64,000 bases of DNA from Tanytarsus gracilentus (GCA_038502055.1 JAXRKN010000041.1:521001-585000); one strand, 5' to 3'. Positions 40,801-55,800 are shown, counted from the first letter of the stretch. Numbers and translations: made by a program. Notes: generated by a model not told the origin, from the letters alone.

Positions 40801-43800
40801 TAATTCAAATTATATTATTTTAAAAGTTTTCTCTTAAATTTTTTTATTGACAAATTTTTCTTGGTCTTTTTTTACTTTCTCTAGACAATGGTTGCCAATC
40901 GAGACAGAATCTTTATTCATTTTCGCACCCTTTGCATTTCAATAAAAATTGTCTTCGTTGTATGATGCTGAGATTTGCAATTTATTCTTCATTCTTGATA
41001 TTTTATATGTAAAAATTTGACAAGAGAAAAATTATATAAACCGATGACATTTGAGAGAAACGAATTTTAAAAGATCGATTGTGTTCTTTGAAACTTCTTA
41101 TGATGGATTGAAAGTGTGCTAAGTACTTAAGCAGTTCGTTAAATAAACAAAACTCAATTCACTCTCAAAGTGGCACAGTTGTTACTCTCGTTCTCCTAAT
41201 GGAAAAGTAATCTTAAAATTTTTGATTGCTTCCTTTCAGTAAAGTATCGATAGACATTTACTCACCCGCAGTCATTTGAGACCTTTTTAGTCCTAATGAT
41301 CATGCAATCAGCATTTTTGCGGCAAATGTACCAAAAATATTTTATTTCTCAATTTTCAACTCCCACACATTTAAAATTGGTTTATTAACGCACATTAAGT
41401 TAGAAGCTGATGCAACCCGAATTTTTTGTAAAATTCCTCAAAAAAATTATAAAGAGAGTCTCCCTAAAAAACCTGAATATAGCTTAAATCATCGGTGTGT
41501 TTTATGCGTCACATGTTCAGCACAAAATTTTCATTTGTGTTGTTTCTAAATATATTTTTGATAAGGGGTGGCAGTTGGACAAAACGCAAAGGAACTTTCG
41601 TTGAAAAGAAAATAAATTTTAATGGCAACAATGGCCTAATTTTACTCACATAAAAAATGGGAGTTGCTGTTTGAGTAACTTGTTGGCATGTAAAGGAATT
41701 CTCTATACCTTGGAAATATATAAAGTTACAAATCTCTCTTTTAATATCGAAAACTTTTACAATGCCGAGTCTTAAATTCAGTCACTAATCTAAGCATTAG
41801 CGAAAATGCTCAATGATTCCATTTCGTGTTAGAAGGTACTTCAGGAAAGTTTCATAAATTACAATTCAATAACAATTTTTTTCAACGAACTTAAATTTTT
41901 TTTGGTTTAAAAATATTCATATTCAGATGAATAAAATGTCAAAAATTTATCCATTCATAAGTATTCATATCCTAACAATAAAAATTTGAGAAAAATCGAT
42001 AAAAGAATACTGCCAGAATGGATCATGTTTAACCTTTCAAATAATGACGCTTACCATGAGGGCTTCATTTCATATCATTTGACTTTGTCATGAGTCAGCA
42101 TCGCGGCTGAATTTGGAGCGCTCTTTTGTCCATTTGTTAATTTTCATATTTTAGGCCTCATCTAACCCTTTTTTTTATTATTATCCCTGAAGTTCATAAT
42201 CACTTGGCGAACGAACGAACAAAAATGTCATATGAAAAATGGAAACGTTGTGAAAGGTCTAAGTAAAGTAATAAAATTAACATAGAAAAATGAATTATTG
42301 ACTTTCAAGGGAATTTCGGCATCGGCCTAAAAGATACAAGCCAGGAATGTAACGAGATTGTGTGCCATGCGTGCAAATAATCATATCTGCTTGGATTCAT
42401 GAGATTAAAGAAGGAGGAAATTTGTAAATTCAATGCTGCAATGTTGATCTCACGAATGATTTAGCTTCCATTGTTGAACAACCGTTGCGTGGGTTGCTAG
42501 GGAAGCTTCATGCTTCACGAAAACATTAAAGTAAAGCATTGAAATTTAAATTCAGTCACTAATTCGCCGTCATCGAGTCAGCACCAATTTCAACGCGCGT
42601 TAATTTTTAGTTTTAATTTCGTGGATTTTTTTTATTAAAGTTTAATTTGTTTTTCATATCCGTTAACGACCACATTTTATTGCTTTATGGACTCATTAAA
42701 TAAACTCTGTACACAAATACGCTTAATTTAATTATTTGTTTAATAATTAATCATTTTAAAACATACAAACATAGCGATTACAGTTTTTTCAATTCTTTAA
42801 ATTTATTCTTGTGTTAATAATTTTTATTTTTTGTCAGTAGAAAGCTCATGTTCACTTCATACTTCAGATGAAAAATTTATGTTGCAAAGATAAATTAGAA
42901 CAATTTATGATTTAAGGGCATAACACAATCTTTTCTGATGTAATAAATGCTTCATACAAATTTGTCTAATGTTACTTTTATCGCTGAGAGTGGGGTACAT
43001 TAATTCATCCCAATATGATATGATCTAGAGCATACAGTACCAACGAACTTGCATTAACCATTAAATTCAATTCAAGCCAAGGCGTGCACATGATATTTGC
43101 GTACCTGTAAGAAAAAGGACCTCAGAACCACTAAGATCGTGCTAAAACATTCAAAGTTGTATCAAAAATTAAGCAAAGCTGACAAAATGCATATTAAAAT
43201 TACACAAATTTTGAACTTCTCTTGTGAGTTATATCGTAAATGGAACATCGATAAGTGAAATATATGATTTTACGGAATTATTTTCTTTTTTTTCTTCATA
43301 CAAGCAATCTCTTGAGTGTGTTGAGTACTTGCGGAGTCAGCAACTAATTAAAAATTAAAATTATCCTACCATTTAACCCCATCCAACATCATTTGGGGAG
43401 CTTTTTAGTCGTTACATAAGACACAAATTGCCAATTAGGAGTAAGAGAGTGTGTGTGCCAGAGCATTTACAGTGTTTTTACTGTTTATGTGAATAATTGT
43501 ACGAGGAGGGATGAATAATTAAGCAAAAACTTTCATTTCTTTCTCGACAAAGAAAATATTTCTCACACACCAAGGAACATAAAAAAGGATTAAAAATGTT
43601 AACTCATCTGTAAATGAAAACTTTCGGTTTGTTTGCAGTGAGAGAGCAAATTAAAGTTCCTTTTCGAGTGATTAAATTAGGCCATTTTAGTTGGAATTTT
43701 TGTGTATCCTTGCAAAGGGACTTTGAACTTAAAATAGTTGTCAAAAGGAGAGGAACTTTGGTTATTTTTGTTAATTTCCTTCATAATAAACCAGAACTTA

Positions 43801-46800
43801 ATTCCCTTTAAAAAAACAATTACTTTTAACGTTCAAAAACAAATTTAAAGAGTATATAACAAAAATGAACTTTTACCTTTTACGTACTTTTACCATTCTC
43901 AAGTTTGTTGAAAGCTTTTCACTCTCTGGTTAATTAATTTTTGTGACTAACTTTTCTTGTTCTGCAATTTACATGCGTACCAAAATTAGAAACTGATGAT
44001 GAAGTGGTTTGAGGCAAAAAAAAATAATTTAATTAAATGAAACAATCTTGCTGTGGTTTTGCAATCTGACAACTCTTCTTCTTGCTGTACTATTATTCCG
44101 TTTCGATGTCATCAGCATCTCGTTCTCCAATAAACGTTCAAAATGACTTGCAATATTTTATGGAATTTGATAAATTCATTACCCGATTTTTACTTAATGA
44201 TTTTTTCCTCCTTTTCGCACATAAAACTTCCCTGCAGTTTTTCACCGCTCGTCTTTTGCTACTGCACGTTAGTGAATTTATTTAAAAAGCTAGAAAAACG
44301 ATAAATCACGATGAAACATGAAGTGAATTTTAGTGAAAATGAGATATTTTTCCACACTAAGTTTCAACATGAAAACTTTCTAACAAACGTGTAACGTACA
44401 AAAAAGACAAAATTGAAAATGATAATGATGTCCTAACTGTATTATGTTCTCTAATATTTTTAGGACTGTTTTCATTCTTGCCTCGTCATTTTTCAACTGA
44501 CATTTCCAACAGCCGAGCATATTTTTCAAATGACAGAAATAAAGTAAATCTTTTACTTCTGAAAAAGACACGTAAAGGTCACGAAGAAAAATTTCACGTT
44601 CAGTTCACTCGAGGCAATCTTAAAAAAGGAAAAAATATTTGCAAAACTTTATTTGTGTCTGAAACATAAATAGAATGGCGATGATTAAAATACGACTGTA
44701 ATGTTCTTTTCCGCTTCTTGTCTTGGATGAAAATGAAAAGAGCTGGAAAGATTTTATATTTAGTGATGTATACATTTTTGTATATTATATATTTTTCTCA
44801 CCCCACAAAATGAGAATGAGCCAGAACGAGAAAGCTAAAGTGTTGAAATTTTCATTTATTTAAAGTTAAATTAAATCTAAGATGCTAACATTACAGCAAG
44901 AGCGAGAGAATTTTAGCAATTTTCAGAGATGGGAAATTACATGAATTTTTTATGAAAATGTAAATAATTACTAGTTAATTACACGTAATTTTTTGTAATG
45001 TAATGTAATTTTTATTCAATTACAATGTTATTACCATCTCTGGCGATTTTCTAATTAGATATTATTTCTTTTAATTTCGCGAAGAGAAGAAGACTTGAAT
45101 GCCATCAGTGAAAAACGGATTAAAAAATGTTTCAAAACCCACACGTGGGTGTTGCCGCGTAACCCATTTGTAACAGATCAGTGTTTTAAAATCAAGTGCA
45201 TAAAAAATGAGTTTAAGTCAATCCGGACACTTTGGCTGTCCGTGGCAGTCCTGTTCGAACATTCCTCAAAAATCGTCTATGTCATTAGATTCCTGGTCCA
45301 ATTACGAGTTCAAGGATACCCATGAAGTCATAGTTCTGAAAAATGGACATTTTGGCTGTCCGTGGCACTACTGGCCGGCCTTGATTAGCATTTATCAAAA
45401 ATCATCTATGTCAATAGATTCCTGGTCCAATCACGAGTTCAACGATACCCATGAAGCCATAGTTCTGAAAAATGGACATTATGGCTGTCCGTGGCACTAC
45501 TGGCCGTCCATGATGGACATTCATCAAAAATCATTAATGCCATTCGATTCCTGGTCCAATTACGAGTTCAACGATACCCATGAAGCCATAGTTCTGAAAA
45601 ATGGACATTTTGGCTGTCCGTGGCACTGCTGGCCGGCCATGATGGACATTCCTCAAAAATCATCTACATCAATCGATTCCTGGTCCAATCACGAGTTCAA
45701 CGATACCCATGAAGCCATAGTTCTGAAAAATGGACATTTTGGCTGTCTGTGGCACGACCATAGGTCACGACTCGAAAAATCATGTATGTCAATCGATTCC
45801 TGGTCAAGTTACGAATCAATGCCAATCGATTTCTGGTCCAATTACGAGTTCAACGATACCCATGAAGCCATATAAGAGAAAATTTGTATGAAAAATGGAC
45901 GTTATGGCCGTCCATGGCACGACCATAGGTCATGACTCAAAAAATAGTCAGTGCCTGCACATATAGACCCTAAGAGCTACCATCTGGCGAAAACTAGAAG
46001 TCTCTAGCTGGTCCAGGGACCGAGATCTCGCTTGTGCAGACGGACGGACGGACGGACAGACGGACGGACGGACGGACGGACGGACGGAATCACGAGCATA
46101 TAAGCGTTACACCACTTTGTGGGTTACGCTAAAAAGTTTGCTAAAGCTTTTTTCATGGCGGTGAAGTAATTAAAGCGAGACTGTTCAGAGCTACAATTTT
46201 CCACTAATTAACCCATTCACAATTTTTTCTGCCTCAACTTTTGACCTCATTAAAAATCTTAAAATGCACTCGTGAATTGAAAAAGAATTTGTTCGCTGCT
46301 GCAGCCATAAATTTCATCTCACTTTGGTTCTAATTAAATGTTTTTGACACCATATGCTCAACAAACTCACACTTTATACCCCGCTTGAGAAATTGTTCAC
46401 TGTTTGATTTACGTTGCCGCATGTTATTTTGCAAGCCTCTTTTTTTAAATGAAAAATAATTCTTTAAAATTTTGAACAATTCTTTCTTGTCTTTCATTTT
46501 TGCTCATTTATTCATAAAAGAAAAACGAGAAATTAAGTCAGCATACACTGTCTTTACGAATTGGTATGAAATAAAATGAGTTTAAATCTTCACATCACTC
46601 ATGAATGAATCACATAATATAATTTTTGCTGAATAAACAATTTTTCTCTCACTCGTGGCATGTGATGATAAAAAATTGTAAAATCCTCATAAAATTTATC
46701 ATACGTGAATTAAGGCTTTCAAATGTTCTTGGCGGATGATAAAATAAAAATAATAAAACATAAACAGGCTCGCAAATATTTATGCATGATATAATAATTA

Positions 46801-49800
46801 TTTAGGATCTTCCTTCAGGGTGGTTTGAAAGCAGGAAATGTAAAAATATGCGGTGCATATTATTTTATTATCAATAAAATATTCACCTGCTGCTATCAAA
46901 AAAATCCGCTGAGTTATGATTTTTATGGAGTCTTTTTAAACATAAAAATGCTAAAAATATTCAAAGTGTTTCAAAATAAAAATTTAAACACTTGAGTTTT
47001 CTCAAAATGTTAGATCTTAAAGCAAACGGAAGAGATTTATGTCATCATTCAATCTCATCTCCGATAAATCTTTGCGATGAGATTTCTAAGACAGATTAAG
47101 ACTCTACTTAATCTTTTCTATTCGTTACGCTGTCATTCAGATGTCAGTTGACATTTTCACTCCACACTTTTTCATCTGCTCCAATTTTATCAAAAGTAAA
47201 ATTACAAAAGACACAAAGATTTACTCTAAAATCTGAGGCCTTGTAAAAATTCTAACTTGCGATATTTGTGTAAATTTAATTGAGAAAACCTCACCATATG
47301 TTAAGTCTCCACACATACACAGATTCATGAAGTATTTCTGATTAATCATCCGCTATGATGTTTAGCTGGATGGAGAAAAAAATGAATACATGGGACAAAT
47401 ATAAATGAATCTCGCTCTCTAAATTGATATTTTTAAATCATTCGCAGTCAAACAAATTACACTGCTACTAGACTCTGACGCCGCGCTGTGTATAATTTAC
47501 TGTAACCGTAGAGACGCAGTGGAAAATTAATTTATTTTCATTAATTGAAAAGTTTTTATCTCAATATATACTTTTTAGTTTTTCTGTAAAGTTCTTAAGC
47601 GAAAGACGGTTTAAAAATAATACAGTAAAAGTTTTAGTGAGACATGAAAAAATAAATAACTTGTGTGAGTTTGCTGGAAGCACTTTGTGAAAAAAAACAG
47701 ATAAAGGACAATGGGCAACGCTCACTCATCGTCGTCTAGTTCTAAACGTGGTGGTAGAAAAAGTCAAAGTTTACCGTGCTCGCCAGGCATCCGAAGGTAA
47801 AATAAAGCAAATGAAAAAATTTCAATTTCAATGGAAATTTCTTAAAGGATTTAAAATCTTTCTTCTTTGTTTCGCGTTGATTTTTAATCGAGTGCAGATT
47901 CTCAGGAGAAATTAATGCCACTATGCTTTTTACTCATACATATGCGATACTGAGTAGACATGAGATACAAAGAGTAGAAAAGAAATTGCTTGGTCATTTG
48001 ATGCAAAAAAATCTTTGTCCAGACCAATTTTGATTTTGATTTAAAAAAAACAAATCCAATTTTCGTTAAAGTGCATAATTTGAAAGCACATTTTAAAAAA
48101 AATTAAAACATTTTTGTTCTACACATAAATTTTACTTTCAATAGAATAATCCTCTTGCCTTCTCGATTGTTGTGTATTGCTGCATAAGATATTATATTCT
48201 AAAATCATAAATTTTCATTCTCTCTCAAATGCACTTATGAATGTCTCTGAATACAACAGGAACAACAGACGATTGCATACAGTAGAAGTGCTTATTTCAA
48301 ATCTAGACACCGAGATTATGGCTATATGAAACCGATTTAAAAGCCATAACTTGCAATAAAATAATTCAAGTGTATATTTTTATGAACGTTCTACTTCCTA
48401 TACCCAAAATACTGCAAAAAGTTCTCAAAACTATTTTTATAAATTAACGTGCGGTTTGTAAGAATTTAAATTTTTTTTTAATTGGAATCAATTATTCATT
48501 CCAGTAGCGTGAGCTGCAGATGTAAAACCGAAAATAATCTGTTTAAAAAATAAAAAGAAGAAAACAAATAAATTCTCTGTCGTGATTTACGGATATGCAT
48601 TTTACGATCGCCTCAGCATTAAATTTATAGTGCTTGAATGCAAAAGTCAATAAAATCATCGTCACCGTAATCTCAAATAGCACTTATGCGCAGCGATATT
48701 TTGAAAATTTTATGTTTTCTAATTTTCAAATGTGAAAAAAAACTTTCAACTTGTTGAAGAAGCAAAAAATTACGAATTTATTCGTCGCTTGAAAAACTTT
48801 TTCTTGTTCGTACCTTGAAGAAAAATTTAAGATGTTTCCTGCAAGTTGTGATGAAAAATTTCTTTGTTTCCTCAGTAATGACTCGAGCGCTCCAATAAAA
48901 AGCTGATAAAGCATAAAAAGTTTTAATCAGTTGATTACTGCAAATCTGAATGGAGCACATCAGATGAAAAATGAAAGAAGAAACTAAAACGACACGAAGT
49001 TAGAAAAAGTTTTTCTTCTGCACTTCCACAAAAAGTGTGATACAGTACAGTGCATTTTCCGGTTTGGTTGAGAGAGTAAAATGCAAGGAATGAAAGTTTT
49101 GAGAACATTTAAAAAATTCAGATATTTTTAAGTTAATTTCTAAAGCACAAAATAGTTTTTTTAACTTAAATAATTGTTATTTATTTTATCGTTTTACATT
49201 TTCTTTAAAATTGGTTTTCTTACGAAAGAATTTTTTTTTGCAAACATTTAAAGTATTTAAAGTACCAATTTTGCAAAGATTGTTTGCATCACCTGGACAT
49301 ACAAGTTACTCACAACATCATCAAGTTTTAACACCTACGCAAACACTCTCTCAAAAGCTAAAAGCTATCATCGTTGTGTTGATGATGACATAAGGAGCCC
49401 ATCAATAGAGCTGTTTTTCTTTATCTCTCTATAGAGAGTAATTTAAAGGCAATTGTGGATTCTTATTAAGAAGAAGAAATGAAAACAATAACGACACAAC
49501 GGGAGAGCATAAAAGAAATTGAAAAATTTTCTTCGAACACATTTTTAAGAGAGTACAATTGAATGACGTTTTAATTGAATCATTAAATTTTTATGAGAGC
49601 TATTGTGAACTCTGTTTCAAATTGATTCAAAAATAAACTGTAAATGATATGAATCTTTTTGAGAGATCTAATTTTAAAATTTTCCTTTTTTAGACAATTA
49701 CCAGTTCCGCAGAAAATGGGCAATGGTATAACGCCATCGACTATTGCCGTGGTGAGACGAAGTACAGATAAAATTCCAAGAATACCAGTGCCAAGTGGAC

Positions 49801-52800
49801 AGACACTGATCAGATATCCATCGGGAACACCGTCTTCTGAAAATAGTCGACCAAATAGTCCTCCAGATTGCAATCGAGGCAGTGGCATAAGGTACAATAC
49901 AATTAAATAAACTTAAATAACTGTCGATAAATTATTTAAAATTCTTTAGATACCAATCGAACTCAAAACTTTCACCTGGTCCATATAACATTCAATCACA
50001 TGAAAGTGCATCGAATGCAGAAAATATTCAAAGTGTCGTTCAACAACAGCCAGCCAAGCAATCAATGCTTGATAAATTGAAACTCTTTAACAAAGACAAA
50101 GACAGGTCGAAGTCTTCGAAAAGAACAAGTTCTTCCAGTGGATTTTCAAGTGGTTCAAGCTTGAGTTTGAATAATGACCCAAACACTTCTGCCATTGCAA
50201 TGCCGTCGAAGAATAAGAAAAATGAAATAGGGAATGGCACAAATAAAGCATTGTCTTCAAAAAGCTCAAAAATAGCTTCAAATACTGTCGCTAAGAATGG
50301 GAAAGACGCACCTGCTCCCACAGCTTTGGAAATGAAATCACAGTCAAAAAGTGATAAAAAGAAAAATATGGAAATTAGTGTGGAACAGCCTGTAACCAAA
50401 TTACAGCAGCAACAAAAAATGTTAAACGTTAAATTTCAGCCACAGCAAATTTCTCAAATGCAACAACAACAACAATTTCTTCTTAAACAACAGCAACAAC
50501 AACAAGCTTATCGTAAGGTTGAAATTCGAACTGATATGAAAACCACTACTAGCCTACAACAGCCTCAAACTAAGATTATCATCCAACCCTTAACGAGTAT
50601 ACCAAAACCAATGGCAGCAATTAAAGGTCAAACGAAAGCACAAATTAAAACAGAAGAAAATTTCACCGACAGGATGAAAATGGATAAAACGATAATTGAT
50701 AATCATCATAAAAGTAGCAGTAGCATGTCACTCAATAGCGGTGAGCAGAGAACTCAAATTGTTAATCCGATCAACATGAGTCCCTTACACAATCAATTAC
50801 GGGCCCAAAATGGACAAAATCATGCATCCTCGCAGTCAATGAGCGACAGTGTTCATTCGGCATCGACTAACAATCACTCGAACTCGAGTGAATCGAGTGT
50901 TATTTATCGTCCAAGCGCATCTGAATCAGGATCGGAATTTTATCATTCAAACATATCGCCCTCACTGCAACAACAACAAAACCGAAATCCCATTCCAAAT
51001 CGAAAAGTGGATCATTTTAATGATGCGTTACTAACGAACGGACATAAATTCAATACTATCCCATCGAAGCTTAATGGAGCTGCGACTACAATTGGAAATA
51101 ATCAGACGATGTTCTGCGAAGAGCAACAGAAGGCGACACAGTCCACACAGCAGGCATCAGTTCCATTGCGTTCAATAATGCGAGGAGGCTACAATAATCA
51201 ACAGCAACAACATGTTACAACTCTACCGACGCGTGGAGCGAGAGGTGGTCAGAATTTAGTAAATGGCTTTTATGATGAGCATCACAATCAGGGCTATTGT
51301 AGTGATGGCGACGCATTACGTAAAAATCCAATTCGTTATACTGATGTTGAAAATGGATACTTGTCCGAAGGTGCGGGTGCGGGAGGAGTATTGAATCCAA
51401 ATTTCATTAGCATTTTCCGCAATCGACCTCAGCTTCCAACAACAATCACCGAAGAAAGGTAAGAAAAAAACTAACAGAACCCAGTGACGGGCAAAAAGTA
51501 AAATTTTAAAAAACTTTTTGTTTTGCATACATGCTATTGCATGGAAATGTTAATTTTCTCATAAATTCATAATTTTTCAATAATGTCAAACCTTGCAAAT
51601 AATCATCATTGAACAAATTTGAATGCGATGCGATAATTAAAAAATCATTATCATTTCATAAGCTCAATTATTGAGAGAGGGAAATTAAACAAAGCACATA
51701 AATTTGAAAAAAATGAAACCACCATCCCACGACAATGGGCACGGAAATATTCATTTTAAACTCGTCCAACTCTGATTTTGTGACTGAAATTAATTTAAAA
51801 TAAACGTCCTTTCACGCTCGTGAGTGTCATAAAAACATGTCGACACCCGCCATCATCGTCATCACTATCATAATTGAGATTTTTTATTTCAGCAAACAAA
51901 CCTCAAAAGCTTGCAGCTTCAAAATCTATTCAACTGAAAATGCTGTCACTAAAGTCATGATACAGCATCTTTTCTTGACACGTTTCCGTGAATGTACACA
52001 TATGAATGAATTTTCTGAGCATTTCTGACATTTTGTTCAAACACAAGAAATATAAAATAATTCTGCTGTGCAAGCAGTGCTTTATACTTGTGTACACGTT
52101 AAGAACTAATTTTTATTTAATCTGATAATCTTTCATGCAGGGTGCCTGTGGAAAATTTTCTTTTAGCACATAATTCCATTTTAATGAAATCAACCTATTC
52201 TAAGAAGAGAAAAATCTCAAGGTTGATTTTTCCTAAATTCTTTACGCTCATTGAATGTCAATCACTTTCTTCATGCATGTTCGTCTAATCATGGAAAGCA
52301 ATTTTCATTGAATGACAGGTTTTTTCATTTTCAATTGACAATTTAATGCTTTTTACTGTGTCTAATTTATAAAATTGGGAAAAAAATTACAAAAATTGTT
52401 TCTTCTTTATGCGAATCCTGTGATAGGAAGGAAAAGTTAAATGTATATAAAATCCCTCAGAATTTTTCTGAAATATTCAAAGAGAAAAGTATTTGATTTT
52501 TGACTGTGTGCGATTTTTACTTTTCTTCTACATTATTTTAAAATAAAAACCTTTCAAAGAAAAACTATAAAAATATTTTTAAGAAATGTTTCGTTAAAAA
52601 TATTAAATTTTTTCTTAAAAAAGTAAAATGATAAAAATTGCTTGCAATAAAAAATTTAGTCACAATATGACTTATAAATTATTTGGTATATATATTTTTT
52701 CTTTAGTAAAAGTATTTTGAAAGTTATTTTCACAACTTTGTACTAAATGGAAAAGTAAAAAATACATCGGCGTTTAGCGAAAAGAAATAAAACTGTTTAA

Positions 52801-55800
52801 AGAATTTAATGCGTGAATTTTTCTTCAAATCGCATTAAGGCAACAACAGTTGATATAAATGGACTTTTCCATCATAATCCGTCTATTTTTACCAAAATAA
52901 TACACATAAAAGTTTTTGGCTTACTAAAAGGGGGAGAAGAGTATTTCTTTGCTCAAACGAGAAATTTATTTTTTCGCATGTCGACACACATTTTAATGCT
53001 TATATTCAAGAAGAAGAAAAGTTTTTTGCAGAAAAGTTGAATTGACAAAAATTTATGTGCTCGAGTTGAGAAAATATATGTATGAAGATTCGTATCCTTA
53101 TTGCTTTTAATATTAAAAACTTCCATTTTTATCACCACTGTTTTTTAGACGAATTTATTCAACAAATTTTCTCATGATTTATTAAAGACCACCAGATTAC
53201 AATACGTTGGTCATTCAAGTGAAACTATCTTAAGAACAAAATTTGGTTTCCTCTAAATTGAGTTACTTTTTTTCTCAGAACAATTTCTCTCCAATCAACT
53301 CTAAAGGAATTTTTTTATGTAAATTATCTTTGCTCAGCCACTCGTTGGTGAATGATTTTATATAGAAAATCTGCTTATCATTAAAATGACATAATCAAAT
53401 TCAAATCAGATTTTGATGAGAGCCAACTTGAGTGTCATCAGAAATTCATTGCTGTTCCTGCATTCATAATATGACATTCCCACTTATTGTTCATTGTTGA
53501 CTCAAATATTTGAATTTCAAATTTGATATTTATTGAAAAGTACCTTATTTAATCTTTGAAAAATAATAGGAAAATCTAAACAAATCCTTGTGTAATCTTA
53601 AAATCCTTTGAGATTTTTTATTGTAGTGCAAATTTTAACACCCAGCCGTGAATAAATTTCTTTATGAGTTCATTTTTCATATAAATCATAATTTTATTCG
53701 AAAACTCTTTTCACTCAAATTCAAGCAAATATTTACAGATTTGCTATCAGAGAATGCATTCGAATGCATGAAAATTGATGATCTTAAATTTTAATATCAA
53801 AATTTTCACCCATTTAGGCATGAGATATTAAATTGAAAGAATCGATTTTTAATGTTTGCATTCGAGAATGTAAAATTTAAATAAAAAATTTACAATTCAT
53901 GCAAAGAGGTATGACTTTCATTTTGCTACTCTTCGCAGTAAGAAAATCTCTTTGAAAGCTTTTCAACTCAACTGGTAAATTCACCATATTCTCTTTCCTC
54001 TTAGTTTCTTGTTTCGATTCCGCTATGTTCCATTGGAAAGTCACTTAGATACAAAAAAAATTAATTAGAAATTTTTTCACTGTCTTTCAATGTGAGTGCT
54101 TAAAATGAAATTGAACTCCATTTGAAATGAAAAAATATCAAATCTCAACAATTTTTTTTATCAGATCATTGTTGGAAGCATGTCAAGTGACTTCCTTGTA
54201 TCGATTTCTGTGCAACAATCTCTGTTGAAAAAAGAAGTCAACAATATATAAAAAATGTAGCACAATGCGAGAGCGTGCCTTTAAGGCAAAAGGAAGATTA
54301 TGTAGACATAGGATGTGACATTTAGTCTAGCACGTTGATGATAATGCATGAAATTTATATGGAAGGAAATATTGATTACAACCGGAATCACCACATGAAT
54401 TAATTATTTCATGAATCTATTTTAAGATGCAGAACAAATGAAAATGATGGAAGCCTCGAAATCGACTTGATCTCTGGAGGAAATTGGAGTCAAAGGGTAA
54501 AGATCAAATTTTGAGTTTAAGTTGTGCACTTCACTATATAAATAATTATTTAGATGGGCGAAAATCTCAAAGATAAATCTGCCAAGATGAAGTCAAAAGC
54601 GAAAGGCGTGCCACAAACTTTTGGTTACATTAAGAAAAGTAATGGAAGTACAAGTGCAACTGAAATCTCGAGAACAGCAGCTGTATCTGCGGTGCCAAGA
54701 ACAAATAAATTGAAGGTGTCAGGAGGAACACAAACTTCAGGAAATGAACTTCAACAAAGTAAAAAAAATACTTTTATACAAGAAGTTTTCTTTAAACCAA
54801 TTTTTTCTTCAGAATCCATGCAATTGAAAAGTTACTCGTTGACCGGATCGGGAGCAGCTCAGCTTAGTCAATCAGTCAAAGACAGGTTTGCGTCGGGAAC
54901 AAATAGTTTGCCAAAATCCGGTTTAGAAATGCATGCTCTTCATGCTAGGTTAGATCAGTTTTTTTTGCTCTTTCCTCTCTAATCTCGATTCCTATAACTG
55001 ACCTCTGTCACTAACAAAAATCTTTATTTCTCTCTCTCTTTCTATCCTTTCCTTATGTATGTTATGTAAAAAAACTATTTTCATAGAATGGCTAACCGTT
55101 CAGCGTCTAAGACTATAAATGACGGTAGCTTATCCGATACATACTCAGATATAAAAGAATATAGTTCATATTCGATGTGGCTGAGGCATAGTAATACATT
55201 GAGTAGATTATCGGACGGTGGCGAGTCTCTCGATGGCATGTCAATAATTGCGAAAAATCAACGATTACTCCAGCACAGAAACTCAGGTCAATTGCCAGCC
55301 AATAAACTCAATAGAAGCAACAGTATAAGGTACTTGAGTGACACGATTGTGATATTTTTATATTTAATTTTTTTGATTTGAGTGTGATTTGAAAAATTGA
55401 TTTCATGTAATAGCTATCTACAAGGCATCCGGACATATCCAAGGTATAACAACATAATTTTATAATAAACTTCAACAATCGATTCCGATTCCTCCCTACA
55501 CACATATATATCAATCAGGACTTCAATTTGCACGCCATCAAAAATTGCAACCTTCAAAATTGATTTACAAAAAAAATTGCGTAGCTTCTATAAAATAATC
55601 TGCTATTACTTTTGATTATTTTCACTATCCTTAAATTGCATGCTCTTTATATTACTCGGCTAATTTTTTCCCTTTAAAATGCTTGTAGATTTTTCAAACA
55701 CTTAGCAAGGTATGAAAATATTGAAATAATCAAAATTGTGAGCTCTAAAAACAACACTCATACCTTGCCTTAATCTTTATTATGCTCACGCATTTTAGAA

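Larger units (their letters stand above)
45122..46135 (+). mobile_element. Short interspersed element, copy 3 (most intact, 1,014 bp)
   Basis: The copy starts AAAAAATGTTTCAAAACCC with the ACCCACACGTGGGT hairpin and GCGTAACCCA. It continues with an intact 222-codon repeat frame, a conserved 3' module ('gtcagtgcctgcacatatag', 'gtctctagctggtc', 'cgagatctcg'), and a GGAC tract at 46038-46088. It ends in an imperfect hairpin, GCGTTACACCAC-TTT-GTGGGTTACGC, followed by TAAAAA. GCGTAACCCA near the 5' end is the reverse complement of the 3' TGGGTTACGC, a candidate short terminal inverted repeat. No target-site duplication could be fixed with certainty. It lies in the navigator intron between 38952 and 49694. 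Confidence 0.8.

Noticed and set aside
47711..47796. Reading exon C as an internal cassette after 38952
   Set aside because: Joining the phase-2 donor at 38952 to the nearest acceptor before it gives an immediate TAA, so it only works as a first exon.
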